A stretch of 8,317 nt of DNA from an uncultured Bacteroidales bacterium (GCA_937965665.1 CALCJE010000151.1:1-8317), one strand, 5' to 3'; positions 1 through 5,827 are shown, numbered from the stretch's first letter. Program-made: numbers and translations. The notes: a model not told the origin generated them from the sequence alone.

Positions 1-112
1 GATCGAAGCCAACAACGGTGGCATCGCACTGAATGTTGACAGTTTCATTGCTTTTCTCGCACCCGAAAAAAAGCATGCTAATGATAACTGCAAATAACAG
101 AAGTGTTTTCAT
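1..112 (-). CDS. Small lipoprotein, N-terminal fragment (runs off the left edge)
   Basis: Thirty-seven codons are visible from an ATG at 112 to the window edge. The N-terminus MKTLLLFAVIISMLFFGC is a short signal peptide: Lys2, a hydrophobic core, then a cysteine at residue 18. The cysteine is preceded by FFG, an imperfect but plausible lipobox for signal peptidase II. The mature part would start CEKSNETVNIQ and contains a second cysteine (residue 29). The acidic/lysine residues straight after the lipidated Cys loosely resemble the surface-export signal of Bacteroidota lipoproteins, but this is weak. No family can be named from so short a piece. It lies 78 bp downstream of the DUF62 gene on the same strand and could be co-transcribed with it. 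I am fairly sure it is a real exported lipoprotein; its function is unknown. Confidence 0.72.
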   Translation of the reverse strand, partial: MKTLLLFAVIISMLFFGCEKSNETVNIQCDATVVGFD

Positions 113-127
113 CGTGTTCTGAAAACA

Positions 128-155
128 TAAAGGTACGAAAAACGGAGCAAAGGTT
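128..155 (-). promoter_or_regulatory. Weak candidate -7 boxes for the lipoprotein gene
   Basis: On the minus strand two 7-of-8 matches to TAnnTTTG lie in the 78-bp gap before the lipoprotein start: AACCTTTG (148-155) and TACCTTTA (128-135). The upstream one would give the more usual leader of about 30 nt. Neither has a clear -33 TTTG, so read-through from the DUF62 gene is equally possible. Confidence 0.25.
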
Positions 156-190
156 GTAAGGGGAGACGAAATAATCCAGATAACGAAGGT

Positions 191-967
191 TTAATCCTGG
201 TCGGGTTCAATCCATACTTCGTTATCGATGGATATTCCCTGCAGCGAAGCTGCTTTCCCTCGGTTAACAGCCAGTTGCAGCATGCCATTGGAGGCAAACA
301 AGGCGCAGAGATTTCCTTCGCGCACATCGCCATAGGCTTTTACCAGCGGGAAATAATCTTTTTTGCATATCACCCTGAAAGGCTTCTTGCCCAGACATTC
401 GCGGACAAAACGGTCGGAAATATTTACGTACACATTCTCGTAATTATCAATATGCATTACGTTGCCCACAATATTTTTGCCATCGAAATGCGGTTGCAGC
501 AGGGTTTTGGGATTCAGCGATTCGAGCGGCTCGCCCAGTTCGTCCATAGAGGTACCGTTAGCAAGCATGGAAGCCACTTTTACAAAACGATCGCGTGAGG
601 GAAATGTAAAGTATCCCGAATCCTGGGTAACCGATATGGAAATTATTTTTTCGGGCGCCTGGTCGAGTATGATGGATATCAGGCCGGTGTCGGCACCTAT
701 AAAATAATGATCCTCCGATTTTACAATCACATGCGGATGTTTGTCAGATTCAATTGAGTCGACACCAATTATATGAATGGTGCCAGCCGGAAAGCTACGC
801 CACGAATTGCGCATCACAAACGAGGCATGTTTTATATCGAAAAGCCTGATATTATGCGAAATGTCGACAATAACAGCTGCGGGTACCCGACTGAGAATGG
901 CTCCTTTAACCGATGCCACATAATGATCGGCAAGTCCCCAGTCGCTTAGCAGTGTAATAATCGGCAT
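191..967 (-). CDS. SAM hydroxide adenosyltransferase-family protein (DUF62), divergent active site
   Basis: The 258-residue protein matches the DUF62 / SAM-dependent chlorinase-fluorinase-hydrolase superfamily along its whole length. The N-terminal domain has LLSDWGLADHYVASVKG (6-22), the counterpart of the family's LTDFG..D.YV..MKG, then VDISHNI (34-40) and FIGADTGLIS (89-98). The C-terminal barrel has IDNYENVYVNI (173-183) and SNGMLQLAVNRGKAA (226-240), the family's ID.FGN..TNI and SS..LE.AVN.G.AA. Characterised archaeal members hydrolyse S-adenosylmethionine to adenosine and methionine using an Asp-Arg-His triad. Here the Asp region reads GVDSIES (Asp70), without the usual DPGVG..R, and the usual FHGRD histidine is replaced in FPSRDRF (122-128). 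SAM binding is likely; the chemistry is uncertain. Length is normal and the protein is probably cytosolic. It is divergent from phoH. The ATG at 967 is the natural start. Confidence 0.9.
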   Translation of the reverse strand: MPIITLLSDWGLADHYVASVKGAILSRVPAAVIVDISHNIRLFDIKHASFVMRNSWRSFPAGTIHIIGVDSIESDKHPHVIVKSEDHYFIGADTGLISIILDQAPEKIISISVTQDSGYFTFPSRDRFVKVASMLANGTSMDELGEPLESLNPKTLLQPHFDGKNIVGNVMHIDNYENVYVNISDRFVRECLGKKPFRVICKKDYFPLVKAYGDVREGNLCALFASNGMLQLAVNRGKAASLQGISIDNEVWIEPDQD

Positions 968-1005
968 ATTTGAATAATATATTTTGAGTGAATGTATTGA
1001 AGATT

Positions 1006-1026
1006 AGTGCTTGGTGCTTGGTATGT
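1006..1026. repeat. Short heptamer repeat (AGTGCTT / GGTGCTT / GGTATGT)
   Basis: Three adjacent 7-base units, AGTGCTT, GGTGCTT and GGTATGT, lie in the spacer between the DUF62 gene and phoH, about 40 bp upstream of the DUF62 start. The third unit is degenerate. The unit read in reverse, AAGCACC, shares the core AGCAC with the AGCACTG array at 3535-3562. It is too short to be a CRISPR array. Confidence 0.6.
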
Positions 1027-1214
1027 GGGAAAAATTAAAAACTCATAGAGCCGGATAGAAGAGGGACGGCTTGTTTGTGCATTCCATTTTCTCACTTCTG
1101 TTGTTTATCCTGCTACCAGGCGAATAGCAACTGTTGCTTATACCGGCAATCAATCCCCTACTCCTCTGATGGGTCAAAATTAAAAAATATCCGCGGATAA
1201 TCTGGAATTAACAT

Positions 1215-1222
1215 TAATTTTG
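1215..1222 (+). promoter_or_regulatory. Bacteroidota -7 box of phoH
   Basis: TAATTTTG matches the Bacteroidota -7 consensus TAnnTTTG exactly. It lies 39 bp before the ATG at 1262, giving a leader of roughly 33 nt. No TTTG-like -33 element is visible at the expected 19-21 bp spacing, so the call rests on the -7 box and its position. Confidence 0.6.
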
Positions 1223-1261
1223 TGTGGTTGTAAATACTTTCAAAACAACCGATTTTATTAC

Positions 1262-2212
1262 ATGACCGAAAGCACATTTTCACTCGAATCATATAGCCCG
1301 CTCGAAATTTTTGGCATCAACGACCGAAACATCAACCTGTTGCGGGAACTGTTCCCCAAACTTAAAATTATTGCCCGCGATGCGGTGCTTCGTATCAATG
1401 GCGACGAACAAGAAATTGAAACATTTTCGCAGCTGTTCACTTCGATGCTGATGTTTTTCGATAATTACGGCCGCCTCGACGAAGACGATATCCGCAAACT
1501 TGCCGGCAACGGCAACGCAGGCGAAGTGATTTCTACTTTCCGCGAAGCCAATGCCGATGTGCTGGTGCATGGTAAAAATGGCATGATGATACGGGCACGT
1601 ACCGTAAACCAGGAAAAAATGGTAAACAGCATTGCCGACAATGATATGATTTTTGCCATTGGCCCGGCGGGAACCGGCAAGACTTATACCGCCGTTGCTC
1701 TTGCCGTGCGTGCCTTAAAAAACAAGGAAGTGCGCCGCATTGTACTTACCAGGCCCGCCGTTGAAGCCGGCGAAAACCTGGGCTTCCTGCCCGGCGACCT
1801 GAAAGATAAACTTGACCCGTATCTTCAGCCGCTGTACGATGCGCTTCGCGATATGATACCCACCCAAAAACTGGTGTCGTACCTCGAAGACGGCACCATT
1901 GAAATTGCTCCGCTTGCCTTTATGCGCGGCCGCACCCTCGAAAATGCCTTTGCCATACTCGACGAAGCGCAAAACTGCACCGAGGGACAGCTGAAAATGT
2001 TTGTTACCCGTATGGGACGCTCCTCAAAATTTGTTATTACCGGCGACATCACGCAGATTGACCTGCCACGCAACCAGAACTCGGGGCTGGTGCAGGCCAT
2101 GAAAATATTGAAAAATATAAAAGGCATCGATTTTATTACCCTCGACATCCGCGATGTGGTACGCCACAAACTGGTAACCCGTATTATTAACGCCTACGAG
2201 AAAAAAGAGTAG
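1262..2212 (+). CDS. PhoH-family P-loop ATPase
   Basis: The 316-residue protein is a typical PhoH-like (PhoH/YbeZ) NTPase of normal length. The N-terminal part (about 1-115) has IFGINDRNINLLRELFPKLKI (residues about 16-36) and resembles the KH-like N-terminal region of the family. The ATPase core has a Walker A motif GPAGTGKT (134-141), the family motif RPAVEAGE (164-171), a Walker B-type FAILDEAQN (230-238), sensor-like ITGDITQIDLP (259-269) and DVVRHKLV (298-305). YbeZ homologues act in the cytosol with the endoribonuclease YbeY in rRNA maturation and ribosome quality control; that role is inferred here, as no ybeY lies nearby. An upstream in-frame TTG at 1220 would add 14 residues but falls inside the -7 box, so the ATG at 1262 is chosen. 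It is followed by purC after 274 bp, on the same strand but with a separate promoter. Phosphate control cannot be judged. Confidence 0.93.
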   Translation: MTESTFSLESYSPLEIFGINDRNINLLRELFPKLKIIARDAVLRINGDEQEIETFSQLFTSMLMFFDNYGRLDEDDIRKLAGNGNAGEVISTFREANADVLVHGKNGMMIRARTVNQEKMVNSIADNDMIFAIGPAGTGKTYTAVALAVRALKNKEVRRIVLTRPAVEAGENLGFLPGDLKDKLDPYLQPLYDALRDMIPTQKLVSYLEDGTIEIAPLAFMRGRTLENAFAILDEAQNCTEGQLKMFVTRMGRSSKFVITGDITQIDLPRNQNSGLVQAMKILKNIKGIDFITLDIRDVVRHKLVTRIINAYEKKE

Positions 2213-2234
2213 CTGCTTCCGTAAGTCATAGAAT

Positions 2235-2270
2235 ACCGCGGAGGCACGGAGTTCACTAAGAAACACAGCG
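2235..2270. repeat. Degenerate intergenic repeat-like patch
   Basis: Just after phoH the sequence ACCGCGGAGGCACGGAG (2235-2251), followed by TTCACTAAGAAACACAGCG, shows decayed copies of a C-A-C-(A/G)-G-A-G motif every 7-10 bases. From memory, similar CACAGAG/CACGGAG-rich patches occur between genes in many environmental bacteria. It does not form a terminator and encodes nothing recognisable. Confidence 0.4.
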
Positions 2271-2413
2271 TAACAGGCTCAACACGAAAACACCTTGGTG
2301 AATTATGTACATCCCTGATTAAATCTTCACTCCCAAATACCATTCGGATATCATCAAAGCCAGTTATTAACATCCATGTTGAAAACAATTGGGCTGCAGG
2401 ATGTGTTTCTTAA

Positions 2414-2443
2414 TTTCAAACCGGCAAATCCTTTGTAATTTTG
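2414..2443 (+). promoter_or_regulatory. Candidate purC promoter (-33/-7)
   Basis: TAATTTTG at 2436-2443 is an exact TAnnTTTG match. A TTTC, one base off the -33 TTTG, lies at 2414-2417 with an 18-bp spacer, close to the usual 19 bp. The leader would be about 36-38 nt. No purine operator or riboswitch fold was recognised. Confidence 0.55.
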
Positions 2444-2486
2444 CCACCTCAAAAACACCATCACATCATTTTAAAACCTGACAATT

Positions 2487-3440
2487 ATGCAAAACGCCAT
2501 CACGAAGACCAACTTTACTTTTCCAGGGCAAAAAGATTTATACATCGGCAAGGTACGCGATGTGTATAATATCGACGACGAATTGCTTATCATGGTTACC
2601 AGCGACCGTATTTCGGCATTTGATGTGGTGCTGCCAAAGGCTATTCCTTATAAAGGGCAAGTGCTGAACCAGATCGCAGCAAAATTTCTCGACGACACCT
2701 CGGATATTGTGCCCAACTGGAAAATTGCGACCCCCGACCCTATGGTTACCGTTGGCCGGCTGTGCGAACCTTTTAAAGTTGAAATGGTGATACGCGGCTA
2801 CCTCAGTGGCCATGCCTGGCGCGAGTATAAAGCAGGCAAACGTATGCTGTGCGGCGTTCCAATGCCCGAAGGAATGAAGGAAAATGATATGTTTCCCAAT
2901 CCCATCATTACCCCAACCACCAAAGCTGCCGTTGGTCACGATGAGGACATCTCGAAGGAAGATATCCTGAAACTGGGGCTGGTAAGCATTGAGGATTGCG
3001 AAGTACTCGAAAAATACACCATGGCACTTTTCGAACGCGGAACAAAAATCGCTGCCAGCATGGGGCTCATTCTCGTTGATACCAAATATGAATTTGGAAA
3101 ATCGAACGGGGAAATTTTCCTGATCGACGAAATACACACCCCCGATTCGTCACGTTACTTCTACAAGGAAGGTTACCAGGAGCGCCAGGAAAAAGGAGAG
3201 CCACAGAAACAACTTTCGAAGGAATTCGTGCGTGAGTGGCTAATGGAAAACGGGTTTCAGGGAAAAGAAGGGCAGCAGGTTCCGGAAATGACCGATGCAT
3301 TTATAAACCTGGTTTCGGAGCGGTATATCGAATTATACGAAAACATTACGGGGCAAAAATTTGAACGTGCTGATGTTAGCAATGTGCCCACACGGGTTGA
3401 AACCAATATCAAGAAATTTCTTGAAGCCTATTACAGGTAG
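2487..3440 (+). CDS. purC: Phosphoribosylaminoimidazole-succinocarboxamide (SAICAR) synthase
   Basis: The 317-residue enzyme joins aspartate to CAIR using ATP, giving SAICAR, in de novo purine synthesis in the cytosol. Visible family motifs in order are GKVRDVY (21-27, the glycine-rich nucleotide-binding start), SDRISAFD (39-46), KGQVLNQ (56-62), RGYLSGHAWREY (103-114, family RGYL.GS.W..Y), TPTTKA (142-147), ILVDTKYEFG (195-204) and the signature DEIHTPDSSRY (214-224). It is complete at both ends. Its length fits the long form found in Bacteroidota and fungal Ade1-type enzymes, with a C-terminal extension of helices (about 243-317) absent from the short enterobacterial form. The start is the only sensible ATG and follows an A/T-rich leader without a Shine-Dalgarno sequence. 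No other pur gene is in the window. It converges on the gene at 3585-4445. Confidence 0.97.
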   Translation: MQNAITKTNFTFPGQKDLYIGKVRDVYNIDDELLIMVTSDRISAFDVVLPKAIPYKGQVLNQIAAKFLDDTSDIVPNWKIATPDPMVTVGRLCEPFKVEMVIRGYLSGHAWREYKAGKRMLCGVPMPEGMKENDMFPNPIITPTTKAAVGHDEDISKEDILKLGLVSIEDCEVLEKYTMALFERGTKIAASMGLILVDTKYEFGKSNGEIFLIDEIHTPDSSRYFYKEGYQERQEKGEPQKQLSKEFVREWLMENGFQGKEGQQVPEMTDAFINLVSERYIELYENITGQKFERADVSNVPTRVETNIKKFLEAYYR

Positions 3441-3442
3441 GT

Positions 3443-3491
3443 GATGTGGGATGTGGGATGTGCGATGTCGGATGTGCGATGTCGGATTTGG
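3443..3491. repeat. Heptamer tandem array GATGTSS
   Basis: Seven consecutive 7-base units begin right after the purC stop: GATGTGG, GATGTGG, GATGTGC, GATGTCG, GATGTGC, GATGTCG and GATTTGG. The first five bases are constant except in the last unit, and variation is confined mainly to the last two positions. Units 3-4 and 5-6 form a repeated 14-base pair. It is non-coding and lacks CRISPR-like spacers. Confidence 0.85.
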
Positions 3492-3534
3492 GGATGATGT
3501 TTTATGTTTGAAAATCAAAATTATCAAACCGCTT

Positions 3535-3562
3535 AGCACAGAGCACTGAGCACTGAGCACTG
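3535..3562. repeat. Heptamer tandem array AGCACTG
   Basis: Four consecutive 7-base units (AGCACAG, then AGCACTG three times) sit 44 bp after the GATGTSS array and 22 bp before the stop codon of the convergent transglutaminase-like gene. The copies are nearly perfect. The array is non-coding; no stable hairpin with a U-run is formed in either direction, so it is not an obvious terminator for purC or for the convergent gene. Confidence 0.85.
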
Positions 3563-3584
3563 AATTCTAAACCTTACAACTTAT

Positions 3585-4445
3585 TTACTCCAGAATCCGG
3601 ATAAAAGTCCTGAGCTCGCGCGCTTTGTCTTTAATTCCGTTATCGAGGTATGCCTGCATCAGGTCCTTACACCAGCGTTGCAATACAGTTTTATTATCAG
3701 CAGGCTGAAAACATGACGGAATAACTTCCATTTCAGCTTTTTCGAGGTAAAGCATAATTTCCTTGCGGGTAAAAACAGCGCCCCCGGCAAAAGGATTAAT
3801 ATAAAATTTCACATCATTCTGTGGCCTGTAGTCATTGCCAAACTCGTCAGGAAGATGCGTAAAACAAGCAATAAAATTACCGGTAAGGTCCACTCCTTTA
3901 ACCGGCAGCATTAACCGCTGGGCAATAATGATATATAATATTCCTAATGAAACGGCATTGCCCCGTTTGGACTGCAACAGGTTATTCAGGAAAAAATGTT
4001 CAGGAATATGGATATCACTAATTTCGCCGCCCAGTTTATGCGCAGCGAAAAGAACATGATTGAGCACTTTTATTTTTTCGAGACTGGTCAGGTTGTCGTT
4101 CAGCTCAAGCCAGACGCTGCGGGTAATTTTGTTCACCTGGGCCAGCAGTTTTTCTTCATCCAGGGTTGGATACTGAAAACGTGAAATAATCATAAAACCG
4201 CTTAGCAGGTCTTTACCTCCTCCTGCAACCCAGGCCGATAAGTCGCTGTACAAACCATCGAACTGTATACTGTGAACCAGTTCCTCTATCCGCTGCCGGG
4301 TAAGCCTGTCGTTGGTATTAAACCATGCTTCTTCGAGCGGTTCAACCGCAGGCAGCCCCAGCGTAAGTATTTCGTTGCTTACTTGCCTGAAAGCCTCCTG
4401 GTCAGGGTCATCGAGCAAATGAATCAGCAGATTAAGATGTTCCAT
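3585..4445 (-). CDS. SirB1 / Transglut_core2-like protein, probably non-catalytic
   Basis: The 286-residue soluble protein has an all-helical N-terminal part (about 1-110) rich in short amphipathic helices. A SirB1-type transglutaminase-like domain follows: HVLFAAHKLGG (130-140), then FFLNNLLQSKRGNAVSLGILY (151-171), IAQRLMLPVKGVDLTGNF (174-191) and YINPFAGGAVFTRKE (215-229). These match the family pattern VLF...GF.G, NS.L..VLE.R.G.PI.L, RLGLP..GV..PGHF and DPF.GG. The C-terminus (about 255-282) looks like one TPR-type helical pair. The histidine of GHF is asparagine here (Asn190) and no cysteine stands at the usual nucleophile site, so a binding or scaffold role is more likely than catalysis. 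No signal peptide is seen. Function is unknown in Bacteroidota. The ATG at 4445 starts a compact sequence with no better upstream start. Confidence 0.85.
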   Translation of the reverse strand: MEHLNLLIHLLDDPDQEAFRQVSNEILTLGLPAVEPLEEAWFNTNDRLTRQRIEELVHSIQFDGLYSDLSAWVAGGGKDLLSGFMIISRFQYPTLDEEKLLAQVNKITRSVWLELNDNLTSLEKIKVLNHVLFAAHKLGGEISDIHIPEHFFLNNLLQSKRGNAVSLGILYIIIAQRLMLPVKGVDLTGNFIACFTHLPDEFGNDYRPQNDVKFYINPFAGGAVFTRKEIMLYLEKAEMEVIPSCFQPADNKTVLQRWCKDLMQAYLDNGIKDKARELRTFIRILE

Positions 4446-4476
4446 ATTAGGCTAAAGGCAGCAATTTTGGTTTGCT

Positions 4477-4507
4477 TAAAATTACGGCGCTTCACCTGTA
4501 ACTGAAA
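4477..4507 (-). promoter_or_regulatory. Candidate promoter of the SirB1-like gene
   Basis: On the minus strand TTTC (4504-4507) is followed by exactly 19 bases and then TAATTTTA (4477-4484). Each element is one base off the Bacteroidota consensus TTTG / TAnnTTTG, with ideal spacing. The leader would be about 25-30 nt before the ATG at 4445. Confidence 0.42.
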
Positions 4508-4524
4508 GCATGTGTGCAATTAGT

Positions 4525-4546
4525 TTTCAACATACGAAAGTTGAAA
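4525..4546. repeat. Inverted repeat TTTCAAC-N8-GTTGAAA
   Basis: Perfect 7-bp arms (4525-4531 and 4540-4546) flank an 8-base spacer, about 20 bp upstream of the candidate promoter of the SirB1-like gene. It lacks a U-run on either strand, so an operator or chance palindrome is more likely than a terminator. Confidence 0.35.
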
Positions 4547-4602
4547 TCGCCGAAGCTGTTCCAGGATGCCCCGATAGCAGTAAACAAAATAAATTCACGC
4601 AT

Positions 4603-4635
4603 AAAAAAAACCTGCCGGCATAGCCAACAGGTTTT
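4603..4635 (-). terminator. Rho-independent terminator of the UbiA-family gene
   Basis: Read on the minus strand, AAAACCTGTTGGC pairs with GCCGGCAGGTTTT around a TAT loop. This gives a 13-bp stem with two G-T wobbles, and the U-run continues to eight T. It lies 18 bp past the stop codon at 4654, which is the right place and direction to end that gene. Confidence 0.85.
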
Positions 4636-4653
4636 AACTGCAATTACTAACGC

Positions 4654-5679
4654 TTATAAATGTATGCTCCAAACAAACCCGAGTTTATACAGCACTACAT
4701 CGACAATAAGCCCCAGCAGGAATAACATACCGAAAATACGGTTGTATATAAAGGCATGCGATACCAGGTACAAGGGCCATCCTTCGCCTGAGGGGCCCTC
4801 GGGTCTTACAGCAGGCCGGGGTTTCAGGAAGATTTTTGATGCCCATATAAACTTAGGGATAGCAAGCAACACAATAAGCATTGCAGGACCAAGCCGGCCT
4901 GTGAGCACCAATGCAATAATAAATCCATACTGAAGCAGCCAGAAACCAATGGTTGAGATCCTTGCAGCTTTCTGACCTATCACCACAGGCAGGGTACGAA
5001 CGCCTTTGGCTTTGTCCTCCAGCAATTTGTCAGTATGTTTACCAAACAAAACAGTGGTTGGTCCCAGGGCATAAACCAGGCTCAGTAATACAACCCAGTT
5101 ATCCCATTGCCCGCCTGAAACCACGAAATAAGTTCCGCCCACCATCAGTGGCCCCCAGACCAGTACAACAGAAGGTTCTCCTAACCCTAAATATTTCAGG
5201 GGCCAGGTGTAGAACAACAAGAAGAAAAGACCGGCTCCCAGTAACCAGAAAGCACCAATACCGGTAACAGCTACCAGATAAACACCTATGGCAAGCGCCA
5301 CACCCAGGGTGATGAAGAGGTAGGTCATAAAACTTTTCATACTGAGCAAGCCATGTTCCAATGGCTGAGGACCGTACAACGACCGGTAATAATTATCCTT
5401 ATCGATCCCCTTCCGGTGATCAACCAGGTCGTTAAGCAGGTTGTTACTGGCGTGTGCCATTACAATGCCCAACAGGCAAAGGATAAACAGATCCCATGAG
5501 AATGCTCCGGCACGGTATGCCAGCAACCCGCCTATTGCCGCAGCTGTGGCAGTCATTATAAACACAGCTGCACGCGTAGCAATAAGCCATCGCGAAATTA
5601 CATCGAGCGCATTCCACTCTGCTTTAGTAATTTGTGGAATCACCCGCAGGGCTTTTAACCACATTGAAGTATTTACCAT
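4654..5679 (-). CDS. UbiA-superfamily membrane prenyltransferase (MenA-like)
   Basis: The 341-residue, very hydrophobic protein has about nine predicted membrane segments (roughly 38-55, 64-78, 117-138, 142-159, 170-187, 196-211, 243-262, 266-282, 315-332). The two Asp-rich Mg-diphosphate sites of the superfamily are present. The first is NNLLNDLVDHRKGID (79-93, with Asp84, Asp87 and Asp93). The second is HTDKLLEDKAKGVRTLPVVIG (215-235, with Asp217 and Asp222), ending in the typical RTLPV..G. YTWPLKYLGLGEPSVVLVWG (157-176) resembles MenA. The closing block WPLYLVSHAFIYNRIFG (301-317) suggests a distinct subgroup. The enzyme should attach a polyprenyl chain to an aromatic or quinone precursor at the inner membrane. 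DHNA (menaquinone) is the leading guess, but no men gene is nearby, so the acceptor stays open. The alternative Met6 start (5664) cannot be excluded. Confidence 0.88.
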   Translation of the reverse strand: MVNTSMWLKALRVIPQITKAEWNALDVISRWLIATRAAVFIMTATAAAIGGLLAYRAGAFSWDLFILCLLGIVMAHASNNLLNDLVDHRKGIDKDNYYRSLYGPQPLEHGLLSMKSFMTYLFITLGVALAIGVYLVAVTGIGAFWLLGAGLFFLLFYTWPLKYLGLGEPSVVLVWGPLMVGGTYFVVSGGQWDNWVVLLSLVYALGPTTVLFGKHTDKLLEDKAKGVRTLPVVIGQKAARISTIGFWLLQYGFIIALVLTGRLGPAMLIVLLAIPKFIWASKIFLKPRPAVRPEGPSGEGWPLYLVSHAFIYNRIFGMLFLLGLIVDVVLYKLGFVWSIHL

Positions 5680-5697
5680 ATTTTTTCGGATTTTTAA

Positions 5698-5717
5698 TTA
5701 GGTATTGTTTTACCTAA
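5698..5717. repeat. Inverted repeat TTAGGTA-N6-TACCTAA upstream of the UbiA-family gene
   Basis: Perfect 7-bp arms (5698-5704, 5711-5717) with a TTGTTT spacer end 18 bp before the UbiA-family ATG. There is no T-run after it on the minus strand, so it is not a terminator. It could be an operator or a leader hairpin close to the ribosome-binding region. No exact TAnnTTTG box was found for this gene. Confidence 0.4.
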
Positions 5718-5827
5718 AAACAACTGCTGTTCACTAAAGGTTCAGCATACTGTCCTTAATTTTGGTCATAATCCGAAAACATCAAATGCAGCACTATTCC
5801 TCAAAATAATCCTAAACGCCTGCCGGC

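Larger units (their letters stand above)
968..1261. other. Divergent intergenic region between the DUF62 gene and phoH
   Basis: This 294-bp non-coding spacer separates two divergent genes, so both promoters should lie here. The phoH -7 box is at 1215-1222. For the DUF62 gene only a 7-of-8 match, TAATTTTT on the minus strand (1030-1037), was seen, with no convincing -33. It also holds the heptamer repeat at 1006-1026, a 6-bp near-palindrome AGCAACTGTTGCT (1126-1138), and a weak AGCCG...CGGCT pairing (1049-1071). No gene was seen here. Confidence 0.6.
2213..2486. other. phoH-purC spacer
   Basis: This 274-bp spacer holds the degenerate repeat patch (2235-2270), a small inverted repeat AACATCCATGTT (2370-2381) and the purC promoter near its right end. 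No convincing phoH terminator hairpin and no small gene were seen, so some phoH transcripts may run into purC. Confidence 0.5.

Noticed and set aside
1049..1071. Hairpin AGCCG-N13-CGGCT as a terminator
   Set aside because: It lies between divergent promoters where no gene ends, and the stem is only 5 bp.
1220..1261. Upstream TTG start for the PhoH protein adding 14 residues
   Set aside because: The TTG lies inside the TAATTTTG -7 box and the added residues do not fit the family. The ATG at 1262 begins the conserved part.
2538..3137. 199-codon open frame antisense to purC
   Set aside because: It lies wholly opposite the well-supported purC gene, has no recognisable domain, and its composition is what the reverse of coding DNA gives.
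3443..3562. CRISPR array
   Set aside because: Units are only 7 bases and directly abut; there are no 25-40 base repeats, no unique spacers and no cas genes.
4785..4800. GC-rich palindrome GAGGGGCCCTC as an inserted element in the UbiA-family gene
   Set aside because: It encodes the PEGPSGEGWP stretch, which fits the family's normal linker before the WPL block, so no insertion need be assumed.
4514..4933. 139-codon plus-strand open frame
   Set aside because: Its second half is antisense to the UbiA-family gene, it spans the terminator hairpin, and it shows no domain.
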